Source of the DNA: Neobacillus cucumis | GTDB taxonomy: Bacteria; Bacillota; Bacilli; Bacillales_B; DSM-18226 | Length of the DNA stretch: 64,000 nt | Assembly (NCBI RefSeq): GCF_023715505.1 | Contig: NZ_JAMBOH010000001.1 | Location: 124,001-188,000, forward strand | Reading direction: 5' to 3' | In this document: in pieces, positions 34,602 through 43,247 of the stretch | How the letters are laid out: each line of letters opens with the position of its first letter | Position numbering within the stretch: the stretch's first letter is position 1 | The notes under the pieces: generated by a model | Seen by the model: the letters and a program-made list of their open reading frames with translations, nothing else | Told to the model about the DNA's origin: nothing | The model's database searches: none | Program-made: the position numbers and the translations under genes

Positions 34602-34905
34602 TTAATGTGTCAATAGCCTCAATACTTTAAAAAGCAACTGACTGGATACTTCCGCATGGTCTATAATCATTTGTTTTCTTAGGTGCTCATTCTCCAACAT
34701 CGCTTTTCTGTCCATTTCTTCATCAAATGCTCTGGCATGATTAACCCAATTGTGATGGGATGACCAACTCTTAATAGAAGAATGGTTTTTTCCTAGCTTC
34801 CTCCCTACATGTTAAAGGTTTCTTGTAAGCCATAAATTTCTAAACAACCAAGCCTTTAAAGGCGTGCTTGCTTTCTCCTTCCAGTAGCTCATATGATGGT
34901 TTCAT
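34602..34905 (-). pseudogene. Small-terminase-like (TerS) pseudogene
   Basis: Start MKPSYELLEGESKHAFKGLV is followed by a stop, then in a shifted frame the family segment GRKLGKNHSSIKSWSSHHNW and VNHARAFDEEMDRKA. The pattern (ES..AF..., a helix-turn-helix with GKN.SSI..WSS...W..RA.A.D) is that of phage/satellite small terminase-type proteins. One stop and one frameshift make it non-functional. In satellites this protein redirects helper-phage packaging. Confidence 0.55.
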
Positions 34906-34973
34906 GATGGCTGCAATCCTTCATTTTCGGTTAAATAGCGGTTAACTTTTAGTAAAGAATTCGCATGTATCCA

Positions 34974-35399
34974 TTACGCTTTCCATTCGGTATAACTGTT
35001 TTCCAGTAATTCCGTTAAGGAATTATCCAATGATGATTTTTCTTTTAAAATGATTTCAGTTTCTTCTTGCTTTAAACTGGCGACTGTTTTCATTTTCATA
35101 TCAAATAATTTTTCGGTAGGAACTTCGGATAAATTCCGTTTTACTAATTCCTCATTCAAACGTAGCAATTCTTCCCCGAACAACTCGATCCTTTTGGCCT
35201 TTGAAACAAAATATTTTTCTTGTAAGAGCTCTAATTCCAACGCCTTTCGGTTACTAATATCCATCTGCATCTCTTTGCCCCATTTGATAAGAGTAGGCTT
35301 GCTAACCCCGATTTCTTTTGAGATATCATCATAGGAAACACCTTTTGATCTTAGCTCAACAAATTGCTCCTTTTGGTCGATTTTTGTAACTTTCGTCAT
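34974..35399 (-). CDS. Helix-turn-helix protein of the island
   Basis: 141 residues from the ATG at 35399, preceded by AGGAGTGATA. Residues 8-40 form a resolvase/transposase-like helix-turn-helix (FVELRSKGVSYDDISKEIG, then VSKPTLIKW). A long coiled coil rich in Glu/Leu follows. Located directly downstream of the origin repeats, so it may be a regulator or a replication accessory. Confidence 0.65.
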   Translation of the reverse strand: MTKVTKIDQKEQFVELRSKGVSYDDISKEIGVSKPTLIKWGKEMQMDISNRKALELELLQEKYFVSKAKRIELFGEELLRLNEELVKRNLSEVPTEKLFDMKMKTVASLKQEETEIILKEKSSLDNSLTELLENSYTEWKA

Positions 35400-35435
35400 T
35401 AATATCACTCCTAAAGGTAGTTGTTTTAACCATGT

Positions 35436-35652
35436 GTAGTAAGCTGTTGTAGTAAGTCCTAACACTTGATATAAATGGATGTAGTAAGCGTAGTAAACCA
35501 AAATAAATCAATTGGGTTTTTATAAAAACCATTGTTTAATCTATCTATTTGTTTATATAAAACTTTTTTTTAATAGAGCTTACTACGTCTACTACACCCT
35601 AGATAAATAAGGCTTTTAGGTTACTAGATAGGGATTACTACACGTTTACTAC
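35436..35652. other. Candidate replication origin: opposed iterons flanking an AT-rich core
   Basis: Four GTAGTAA-type units lie at 35436, 35449, 35481 and 35490. Then an 80-bp AT-rich stretch (35498-35578), then four inverted units (TTACTAC/CTACTAC) at 35580, 35589, 35635 and 35646, plus a CTACTAT variant at 35656. Opposed iteron sets around an AT-rich core next to the helicase gene are the layout of SaPI/PICI origins. Confidence 0.75.
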
Positions 35653-35668
35653 ATGTCTACTATAAAAA

Positions 35669-37147
35669 TCATTTTGATCGGATACCCACATACACTTTTT
35701 TAGGTTGAATCTTACCGTTAAACGGAACCCTTTTTGACTTAAAAGGGAATCGCTCTTTCATTTCGATACCAAAATTATTTTTGTTAAGACAACCAAATCC
35801 ACTTTCGGAACACCATGATTTATAGTTTTGATACATGCGGTCTGGTACTTCCCAATAATCCTCATTGGCAGTATCAACCTCATAATTTTCACTGATGAAT
35901 TGACCGATAATGTCCTGTTCTTCTTCATACCGCTTTACGGCATCCTGAACCTCAGGTGGTCTATTTAATCCCTGTATTTGCCATTCCAAACAACCCTCCA
36001 ATGCCCAAACCAATATCCCCTCCATTTCGGATTCTAATTTCTTGTCCAAATTTTTATCCCGCTCATGTTCTTCAAAAAAACGATTGAATTCAATTAAATG
36101 AATCCTCTCCCATATAGCCTTTCTACGCTCATAAATACTAGGTTTATTGTTTGTCAGCATCCAAATTTTGAATTTTGGAGTGTAGATAAATGGTTGTTCA
36201 TACTTCCGTTCAGCTTCAATAGGATCTCGCCCTGTTATTTGTTTAATCAGTTGCACTGCCAATTCTTCGCCCCTCTCAACTTCGGATGTAGAAAGGAATC
36301 TCACTCCCGAAAATTCTGCTAATGTATGTCTTGCTGTGTTTCCTTTTTTCATAAAAGTTGATGGATCGGTATGCCCTGCATAATCCCCCATCAATTTATG
36401 GATAGCTTTTTCTAAAGTGGATTTACCATTTCTCCCCTTCGGACCGTATAACATGAACAAGCATTCTTCTTTGTTGCTACCTGTAAGGCTATAACCTATC
36501 GCCCTTTGAACATAAGAAATTATTTCTTGATTCTCCATGAAAATATCATTTAGAAATCCTATCCATGTCGGACATTTTGCAGCTGGGTTAAAAGGAATAT
36601 CAACATACTGTGTAATCAAATCTTCCCGCTTATGAGCGTATAGGAGAGCATCAGTAACCCCATGCATTTTTAGCATTTTTAAATCAATTGTTCCATTTGC
36701 CACATTCAACAAATATTCATTATGATCCAACATGGATTCGTTTATGGTTATGTCATTAGAAACTGAATCAGCTAAGGTGAGCATAGCTTGGATCCTGGCT
36801 GCAGATTGTGAACGAACAATATGTTTTAAAAACATTTCCCTTTCATCTGCATTCTGAATATGCTCAATTACATTTGGAAGCCCCTTTACAACCTCTATTG
36901 CTTTTCTTTTTAAATGGTTTGTGTTGTCGACTTCCCAATTCTTTCCGTTCCAATAAAGCCATTTTTTTCGCTCGATATGATATCGAAAATTTCTCCCATG
37001 TTCATACATCAAACGCTCGGCATTACCTAAATCGGTACAACTAAAGGACTGCTCCATTTTTTTGGTTGAGTTAAATTCTTCTAATAACTTATCAGTTCCA
37101 CGTACTCGAAGCCGCTTTGCTTTTGTTTTTGTAGTAACGTTTTCCAA
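35669..37147 (-). CDS. P4/D5-type phage replicative helicase (Rep)
   Basis: Up to 492 residues. The N-terminal D5_N region has LGNAERLMYEHGRNF and KWLYWNGKNW. A superfamily-3 helicase core follows: Walker A MLYGPKGRNGKST, then RFLSTSEVERG (Walker B region), and KIWMLTNNKP (motif C). A C-terminal DNA-binding winged helix ends the chain. It should bind the neighbouring iterons and unwind the origin. The first start is a TTG without a clear ribosome site and overlaps primase by 67 nt; an internal ATG at 37057 is the alternative. Confidence 0.88.
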   Translation of the reverse strand: MENVTTKTKAKRLRVRGTDKLLEEFNSTKKMEQSFSCTDLGNAERLMYEHGRNFRYHIERKKWLYWNGKNWEVDNTNHLKRKAIEVVKGLPNVIEHIQNADEREMFLKHIVRSQSAARIQAMLTLADSVSNDITINESMLDHNEYLLNVANGTIDLKMLKMHGVTDALLYAHKREDLITQYVDIPFNPAAKCPTWIGFLNDIFMENQEIISYVQRAIGYSLTGSNKEECLFMLYGPKGRNGKSTLEKAIHKLMGDYAGHTDPSTFMKKGNTARHTLAEFSGVRFLSTSEVERGEELAVQLIKQITGRDPIEAERKYEQPFIYTPKFKIWMLTNNKPSIYERRKAIWERIHLIEFNRFFEEHERDKNLDKKLESEMEGILVWALEGCLEWQIQGLNRPPEVQDAVKRYEEEQDIIGQFISENYEVDTANEDYWEVPDRMYQNYKSWCSESGFGCLNKNNFGIEMKERFPFKSKRVPFNGKIQPKKVYVGIRSK

Positions 37148-37749
37148 TTATTAACAACTCCAATGGCAGATTCAAAAAAATCAATCCGCTGATTAAAGTC
37201 AAGTTCAGCCAAAAGCCCAGTTATTAGCCCTTCCAGTAAATACTCATGGTAGGCACTTTGGTGATAATAGCGAATTAAAATAGGATCTTGCACTAACTGG
37301 TGTATATCTTTGTGATTTGTAGATTTGACTTTCATATAATCTCGTAAGTTACAAAGATAATAAAACAAACATTTATATTCCTGTTCAAACCGTTTTTCAA
37401 GATTTCTGTCTTCCTGCCGTTTACTGACCTCTATTATTTGTTTTTTGGTCAGCTTTTTTCCTGACAACCCCAAACGTTGAGCTAACTGAGAAATAGCCTG
37501 TCCATTTTTAATGCTATTTAATTGTGCGTAAAGGTTTATTTGGTCACCGCTTATTCCACAACCAAAACATTTGAATATATTTTTCTGTGGATTCACGCAA
37601 AAAGATGGCGTTTTTTCTCCATGAAACGGACATAACCCTATAAAATTTCTCCCTCTTTTCCGCAACTGGAGCGACGATTCCTCAACAATTGTTAAAATAT
37701 CAATCTTTGATTTTATTTCTGTGATGGTATAATCTAAAGTAAGATTCAT
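37081..37749 (-). CDS. CHC2 zinc-finger primase-like protein
   Basis: 222 residues from the ATG at 37749 (GAGGTGG upstream). The N-terminus is a DnaG-type zinc-binding domain: CPFHGEKTPSF (about 40-50) and FKCFGCGISGD (about 62-72). No Toprim catalytic domain follows; the rest is helical. Probably primes or loads replication together with the downstream helicase, as in split primase/helicase pairs of phage satellites. Confidence 0.85.
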   Translation of the reverse strand: MNLTLDYTITEIKSKIDILTIVEESSLQLRKRGRNFIGLCPFHGEKTPSFCVNPQKNIFKCFGCGISGDQINLYAQLNSIKNGQAISQLAQRLGLSGKKLTKKQIIEVSKRQEDRNLEKRFEQEYKCLFYYLCNLRDYMKVKSTNHKDIHQLVQDPILIRYYHQSAYHEYLLEGLITGLLAELDFNQRIDFFESAIGVVNNWKTLLQKQKQSGFEYVELISY

Positions 37750-37941
37750 TTTTCCACCTCGTCTCAAAGGTTTTGAATATGCTGAAAGTTGTTAGCTTTT
37801 TATAGCCCTTTAACAAAAGGGTTTTTTTATTGTTTAGATATTTACTGTTTCAACAGGATCCTTTCTATTTATCCAGATCTAATTTGTTATGGCCTCCTAT
37901 CTCAATGCATCCATATTTCGGTACGTAACATTTTCACCAAC

Positions 37942-38173
37942 TTATACTGTTACATCCATGTCAGCCGTATCATTTACAATTTGTTGGTAGGAAGTAGCAA
38001 CCTTGCCTCTTTTAAGGAATTTCACCATTCCTTACCACTTCACCGTCTTGGTATTGTGCTTGTAGTAGAAGTTCAATCAATACAATTCGATGGGTTACCT
38101 TTAAACTTTTCCATAATGGAGAACCTCTTATTTTCCTTGCCCACATTACATATCCACCTGGAATGAAATCCAT
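37942..38173 (-). pseudogene. Frameshifted replisome-organiser-like pseudogene
   Basis: An intact start (ATG 38173, GAGGTGAG upstream) gives MDFIPGGYVMWARKIRGSPL, then WKSLKVTHRIVLIELLLQAQ. After the stop at 38012-38014 a second frame continues KRGKVATSYQQIVNDTADMD. This is the pattern of DnaD-like phage replication organisers (Gy..i.Rk...SplW ... LL..A......kRGq..tSy..I). One frameshift separates the parts. Confidence 0.5.
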
Positions 38174-38197
38174 GTACTCACCTCAGGTTAGTCATGT

Positions 38198-38401
38198 CTA
38201 TTTAATTGAATGCTTCCAACCACCCTGCAATGCCGTACCACCTTTGTCAATCCACTCATGCAGTTTCCCTTCGTTAACACGAATTTGTCTACCAAGTTTA
38301 ACGATTGGGAGTAATCCACTTCTTGCTAGTGAATATGCACGTTCTTCACTGACATTTAAAATTATTGCAACTTCAGGGAGTGTTAATAATTTTCTTTCCA
38401 T
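38198..38401 (-). CDS. AlpA/excisionase-like DNA-binding protein
   Basis: 67 residues forming a single MerR-like winged helix: LLTLPEVAIILNVSEERAYS and LARSGLLPIVKLGRQIRVNE, then LHEWID. This is the excisionase (Xis/AlpA) pattern. GAGGTGATT lies before the ATG. It is first in the leftward replication operon, as xis/alpA is in PICIs. Confidence 0.8.
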   Translation of the reverse strand: MERKLLTLPEVAIILNVSEERAYSLARSGLLPIVKLGRQIRVNEGKLHEWIDKGGTALQGGWKHSIK

Positions 38402-38604
38402 TTAAAATCACCTCCGTTGTACTCTTATGGTCTCAGATTGAATGGTAAATTTTTATAGAAAATAAAAAAAATCTTTAACTTCTAGATAAAAAAAGGTCAA
38501 ACCATATTTGTGCTTTGTTTATTGAGGTTTGGTAAGATGTTCTTAAGTGGTCTGAGAAAACTGGAGCTATTTAATTAATACTTTTAGAAGGAGAATGGTC
38601 TTAA

Positions 38605-39588
38605 ATGAACTACGCGAATAAACTAGTTCTTCAAAATTACCAATATAGTAGGCGTTTACAAGAATGTTGCTTCCTTTTAAATAACAAATATAATTTTTGT
38701 GATGATTTGCCATTAAGGGAATTTTGGAATGAAAGAGAAAAATATTTTCTAAAGTGGAACGACATTCCCCAAGTTAGAAGTGGGTTAGAATATGATCTAA
38801 ATCGGGCCTGTCTACTTTGCGGGCTAAGTCCAAATTTGAACAATTACCTACTAATCTTCACTTTTGCACATTACGGGGTATGGCGAACTACTAAATGGCT
38901 TATAAAAGAGAAAATCCAATTAGAGAGTGGTAAAGACCTTCAACTTGCTGTTGCATATAAAACAATAAATTATCTCTATTCATTAATTTTATCCTCTAGG
39001 GAATATATAAGGGTTGATCCCTTAGTTGATATTTTTATAGAAAACAATGTATTTAAATGGATTGAGGAAAATAACATGGGAATTACTTTTACTGAAAAGC
39101 CATCAAATGAAAATGAGCAAAAAGACTTTTTCCACCTAGTAACTGAGACTTTTCCTTTAGAAATTGCAAATATGATTGAATCAATGAGCGACGATAATTA
39201 CGGTGACCACACAACCACAGAAAAAAGACGCACTCCGGAGACAAAGCGCAATTATTACTATTGGAGATGGAGTAAAAGAGGATTAACGCTTTTTGAAATG
39301 GGGATGAAGTGGGAAAAACTGAACAATCCTGAGAGTTATCATGATTACGATAGAGCTTCAGTTGATGACAAAGTTAATAAGGGTTTAAAAAGCTATATTT
39401 CTACCCATGGTCCATTACTAGAAAATTTATCGACAATTGAATGGTTTAGGCATTTCTTGAAATATTATCCTCAACAAGAAGCAGCTGAACGGGTATTTGA
39501 AATGGCGGCAGAAAAAGTTCACGATGTTCTTGAATCTGAGATGAAAGTACGTTTAAATAAGCGCTTTAGTGAACCAGAAATAAATTAA
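38605..39588 (+). CDS. 327-residue island protein of unknown function
   Basis: Divergent from the alpA-like gene, with GAAGGAGAA about 10 nt before the ATG. The sequence is polar, tryptophan/tyrosine-rich and mainly helical, with no signal peptide or membrane segment. Notable stretches are NIPQ-like WNDIPQVRSGLEYDLNRA, ETKRNYYYWRWSKRG, and SYISTHGPLLENLSTIEWFR. No motif I recognise. In SaPI-type islands this place holds the master repressor or accessory/defence cargo. A terminator follows. Confidence 0.55.
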   Translation: MNYANKLVLQNYQYSRRLQECCFLLNNKYNFCDDLPLREFWNEREKYFLKWNDIPQVRSGLEYDLNRACLLCGLSPNLNNYLLIFTFAHYGVWRTTKWLIKEKIQLESGKDLQLAVAYKTINYLYSLILSSREYIRVDPLVDIFIENNVFKWIEENNMGITFTEKPSNENEQKDFFHLVTETFPLEIANMIESMSDDNYGDHTTTEKRRTPETKRNYYYWRWSKRGLTLFEMGMKWEKLNNPESYHDYDRASVDDKVNKGLKSYISTHGPLLENLSTIEWFRHFLKYYPQQEAAERVFEMAAEKVHDVLESEMKVRLNKRFSEPEIN

Positions 39589-39621
39589 GAAAAAAACAAA
39601 AAATGGAATTAAACAAGTAAA

Positions 39622-39650
39622 TGAGGAGGTTTATACGGAACCTCCTCTTC
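39622..39650 (+). terminator. Terminator of the 327-residue gene
   Basis: GAGGAGGTT/AACCTCCTC stem then TTC-rich tail. Confidence 0.75.
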
Positions 39651-39835
39651 TTCCATTTGTCACCCAAACGGATAATGATCATAATTGAACTAGTGACCCC
39701 AACCCTGTCAATGATGGATATACTTTATAGTTATAACAGTTTAATTAAGATAGTATTGTTATAACAAGGATTTCAATAAGGCTTAATATGATTGAATTTT
39801 TGTTATTGGAAACAGTTAGCTCAAATTTGTCCCCA

Positions 39836-40185
39836 AAGTGTCCCCAATTGTCCCCCCGAATATCAATAAGGAAAAACTAATAAAATTCTGCTAAGATGGT
39901 ACAAGTCACTAAGGTTTATACAAACCTCATCCTCTTTATTCATATTTGACAAAGGGAACCTATTTGAGACCGGAAATTATTACATCATGCCGCCCATTCA
40001 TTTTCATATATAATAGAAAGAAATAGTGTATAAAAAAAGGCTCTAAATCAACATTCATAAAAAATTCGACTTAAAGGTTTTAAATGCAATATAAAACATC
40101 GGAGGACAAACCGGAGGACAAAAGAGGACACATTCATATGTAATAATGTATTCAGCCCTTCTCAATTGAGTTGGGCTTTTTCCTC
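39836..40185. other. Gap with possible integrase C-terminal remnants
   Basis: Between the island gene and the repeat block there is no intact gene. Two short stretches of GGGGACA/GAGGACA repeats occur: on the minus strand near 39838-39877 reading (G)GTIGDTLGTNLS-stop, and on the plus strand near 40098-40146 reading IGGQTGGQKRTHSYV-stop. Such endings are common at the C-termini of phage tyrosine integrases. A hairpin AGCCC/GGGCT with TTTTTCC follows at about 40154-40182. This would be the old integrase/att end of the island. Confidence 0.3.
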
Positions 40186-40192
40186 TTCACAA

Positions 40193-40405
40193 TTCTTCTT
40201 CAACTAACGCACCCTTTAGTTTAAGTGTAATCCTTCACATACAATATTTGGTTAACTTTGCCTAGATAGCTCCAAGAAGAACAAAGGCATATTCTACTTC
40301 ACTCCTTAATGCGTTTTAGTTTACCTTCAAGGCAAGAACAATAAACAAAGCAACGCGATTGCGTTGCTTTGTTTCACTCTGCACCCGTTTAAAATAACAG
40401 GAGTT
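40193..40405 (+). repeat. Dispersed 100-bp repeat, copies A (two overlapping or partial copies)
   Basis: A tail-type part (CTTCAACTAACGCACCCTTTA, given as two blocks CTTCAACTAACG and CACCCTTTAG, then TTTAAGTG at 40222) lies at 40193-40253. A second copy has a perfect 14-bp hairpin (40343-40374) followed by TGCACCCGTTTA. Same orientation as all other copies. Confidence 0.6.
40343..40374. terminator. Perfect hairpin within repeat A
   Basis: AAACAAAGCAACGC/GCGTTGCTTTGTTT, 14 bp, 4-nt loop. It could end transcripts of the convergent MFS gene region. Confidence 0.6.
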
Positions 40406-40558
40406 TTATTCATCTAGGAACGACCACACGTTAAAAATATTGGATAATGAAAAAAGTGTTCAGAACGATTGCTTGCCTTTTGGGTATTTTCAAAGTGACC
40501 TACCTTTTTAAACTAATTAAACCAAAGCCCCCTTAAAAAGAATACAGCTGACAAAACA

Positions 40559-41992
40559 TCAATGTGGTGAATTCATCACCTTGTGATTGACTACGACGCG
40601 GCGGATGAAGAGTGCCATGACCAAGCCAATTAATGCTATAGTCATCGTGAACCAGAACACGCTTTGTGATCCTGCTGTCATCGCGTTTGCTATTTCGGTC
40701 AGCTTGGTCGGATCTGAGGAGCCGTGCAAGTATTTCTCCATACCACCAGTAAGGATACTGATTGCCACCGCTGTTCCAATTGCCCCCACGACCTGCTGCA
40801 GTGTGTTCATGACTGCCGTGCCGTGCGGGTATAACTCCGGCGGCAATTGATTTAAACCGTTCGTTTGAGCAGGCATCCATATCATGCCTACCCCAACCAT
40901 GAGCCCAATATGCAAAGCCACGATAAAGCCCACTGTAGAAGCAGGAGATAGGGTAGTAAAGAACCATAACACGACTGAAACGATCACGAGACCGGGAATG
41001 ACAAGCCATTTCGGTCCATATCTATCGAACAAGCGCCCCATACGCGGGGAGAGGATACCGTTCAGCGCGCTGCCCGGCAAAAGCATGAGTCCGGTAGTGA
41101 ACACAGACAGTCCTGTACCCGTCTGCAGAAACATCGGCAGGATAATCATGCTCGACATAATGATCAACATACACGACATTACCATAAGCAGCCCAACGAC
41201 GTACATTGGATAATTGAAAACGCTCAGATTCATCATCGGATCGCTCATGACGTTCTGCCGCAGTATGAACAGCACCAGCGCGATGAGCCCAACGACGATT
41301 GAAGTAACCACGACTGCACTGCTCCAGCCTTCAGATCCTTCGCCTGCCTTACTGAAGCCAAAGACAACTCCTCCAAAGCCGATCGTTGACAATGCGACAG
41401 ATAGTAGATCTACCCCAGGCTTTGTGACATCAGTGACATTTTCCAAATACTTCAACCCTATAAACAACCCAATAATCAAAAGTGGCAGCGATAACCAGAA
41501 AATAAAATGCCATGTTAAATACTCTATTAATAGACCGCCTATGGTCGGTCCGGTTGCTGGCGCAAACATGATAACAAGTCCAACGAAGCCCATCGCCGCC
41601 CCCCGCTTTTCCGGCGGATATATGACAAGAATGGTATTGAACATGAGAGGAAGCAACAATCCCATGCCTATTGCCTGTAAAACTCTAGCGAACATCAACA
41701 TTTCAAAATTGAAACCGAGTGCCGCAATCAATGTACCTACGATTAAGCTAATTAGTGAACCTATGAACATCTGCCTCGTCGTAAACATTTGCAGCAACAA
41801 CCCGCTCATTGGCATTAAAATGCCAAGAGTCAGCAAGAACCCGGTTGTTAACCACTGTGCTGTTGATGCTGTAATTTGAAATACTTCCATTAAATTAGTC
41901 ATTGCTATGTTTAGAGCGGTCTCGCTAAACATGCCAACAAAACCGCAGATAAGCAACGATGCCAAGATGGCACGCGTATTGTATTTTTTCAT
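40559..41992 (-). CDS. MFS multidrug exporter, 14-TM DHA2 type (LmrB/EmrB-like)
   Basis: 477 residues from the ATG at 41992 (GGGAGATA upstream). About 14 TM helices. The DHA2 features are MTNLMEVFQITASTAQWLTT near TM1-2, motif A-like QMFTTRQMFI, and motif C APATGPTIGGLLIE in TM5. These pumps export drugs by proton antiport. It is downstream of two flavin monooxygenase genes and may share their MarR control. Base composition is more GC-rich than its neighbours, hinting at transfer. Confidence 0.87.
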   Translation of the reverse strand: MKKYNTRAILASLLICGFVGMFSETALNIAMTNLMEVFQITASTAQWLTTGFLLTLGILMPMSGLLLQMFTTRQMFIGSLISLIVGTLIAALGFNFEMLMFARVLQAIGMGLLLPLMFNTILVIYPPEKRGAAMGFVGLVIMFAPATGPTIGGLLIEYLTWHFIFWLSLPLLIIGLFIGLKYLENVTDVTKPGVDLLSVALSTIGFGGVVFGFSKAGEGSEGWSSAVVVTSIVVGLIALVLFILRQNVMSDPMMNLSVFNYPMYVVGLLMVMSCMLIIMSSMIILPMFLQTGTGLSVFTTGLMLLPGSALNGILSPRMGRLFDRYGPKWLVIPGLVIVSVVLWFFTTLSPASTVGFIVALHIGLMVGVGMIWMPAQTNGLNQLPPELYPHGTAVMNTLQQVVGAIGTAVAISILTGGMEKYLHGSSDPTKLTEIANAMTAGSQSVFWFTMTIALIGLVMALFIRRVVVNHKVMNSPH

Positions 41993-42085
41993 TTCTATAT
42001 CTCCCTGTATTTTTTGTGTCACATTACTAGTGAGTTAATCAAAATATAATAAACTAGTTCATTTCAATTTTCTGGCTCTTCTTAT

Positions 42086-43213
42086 TCAAATAGAATATCT
42101 ATTTTCTGGATAAGGTAAACCTAAATTCCCACGTAAGGTGTTTGATTCATATTCTAAACGGAAAATTCCCCTTTCTTGTAAGATAGGAACGACTAAATCA
42201 ATAAAGTCATCAAACCCTGAAGGATGCTCCTGTCTTATCAGCAATAGATCCATTGCCCCTGCCTCGTACCAGTTCTGAATTTGATCTGCTACTTTTTCTG
42301 CCGAACCAAAAAATTTCGGCTTTGGTATACGGTATATCGGCATCAGCGCTTGAAGTTCCTGGAATTTTTCTTCAGCTTCTCTTTCTGTTCTTCCTACAAT
42401 CGGATTATGTGAAATTGTAAGTAGGAAATCATCAAGCGAACGCCCTTCCAACTCCACTCTCCTCTTTAGCTCTTGACTAAAAGCTTTTGCATCTTCTAAA
42501 TTATCAGCCGGGAGAAATACACCGTCGGCATGCTTTGAGGCAATATTCATGAATTCCGAAGAAGTGCCGGCTTGGAAAATTACCGGTCTTCCTTGTCTGG
42601 AACGGCTAATATTTAAAGGACCATCCACAGAAAAATAGTTTCCTCTATAATTTTGAGCATGCATTTTTTGTGGATCAAAGAATACGCCGCTTTTTTTATC
42701 TCGTATAAATGCGTCATCCTCATAGGAGTCCCAAAGACCTTCGACAATCTCTAAAAACTCTTTTTTCATAGGATACAAGTCTGCTTTAGAAAGATGAGTG
42801 CGACTATAATTTGCTAATCCTCCTGGATTAGAAGTGACCGCATTCCATCCTGCTCGTCCATTACTGATTTTATCAAGAGAAGCCATTTGACGGGCAACAG
42901 TGAATGGATCCGCATAAGAAGTTGCAATTGTGGCAGTAAGCCCGATTGAATGAGTCACCATGCTTAAGGCAGACAGAATACTTACACCTTCAAACATACT
43001 TAGGTAATGAGGAATCATACCTGGTCCAATATGGCTAACGTCAGTTAAAAAGATGGTATCAAACTTTCCTTCTTCTAATCTTTTTGCTTTTTGTACATAG
43101 TAATCAATGCTTTCACTAGCATTTGCTGGCATATCTGGGTGACGCCAGCCCATGTAATTCCAGCCTACCCCATCTATAGTCCCGGCTATTTTAAGTTGTT
43201 TTTTCTCTTTCAT
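42086..43213 (-). CDS. Luciferase-like flavin monooxygenase of the NtaA/SnaA/DszA type
   Basis: 375 residues. Typical segments are GWNYMGWRHPDMPANAS, the FTVARQMASLDKISNGRAGW substrate/FMN region, NYSRTHL..., and VIFQAGTSS. Members oxidise nitrilotriacetate, sulfones, or similar small compounds using FMNH2 from a partner reductase. No reductase gene is near. The spacing of 34 nt from the upstream monooxygenase gene suggests one operon. The protein is shorter than many NtaA relatives (about 440). Confidence 0.85.
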   Translation of the reverse strand: MKEKKQLKIAGTIDGVGWNYMGWRHPDMPANASESIDYYVQKAKRLEEGKFDTIFLTDVSHIGPGMIPHYLSMFEGVSILSALSMVTHSIGLTATIATSYADPFTVARQMASLDKISNGRAGWNAVTSNPGGLANYSRTHLSKADLYPMKKEFLEIVEGLWDSYEDDAFIRDKKSGVFFDPQKMHAQNYRGNYFSVDGPLNISRSRQGRPVIFQAGTSSEFMNIASKHADGVFLPADNLEDAKAFSQELKRRVELEGRSLDDFLLTISHNPIVGRTEREAEEKFQELQALMPIYRIPKPKFFGSAEKVADQIQNWYEAGAMDLLLIRQEHPSGFDDFIDLVVPILQERGIFRLEYESNTLRGNLGLPYPENRYSI

Positions 43214-43247
43214 TCATTTCACCTTCTTTTCGTTCTAGTCTTATTAG

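Noticed and set aside
35436..35652. The iterons as transposon ends
   Set aside because: Units are too short and too many, arranged around an AT-rich core and next to a replicative helicase; no transposase is close.
37789..38166. 125-residue plus-strand ORF
   Set aside because: It is the antisense shadow of the broken replisome-organiser gene, which has a proper start and ribosome site on the minus strand.
40559..42022. Overlapping plus-strand ORFs (for example 41214-41879) as genes
   Set aside because: They are shadows of the GC-richer MFS gene on the minus strand, which has clear membrane segments and a ribosome site.
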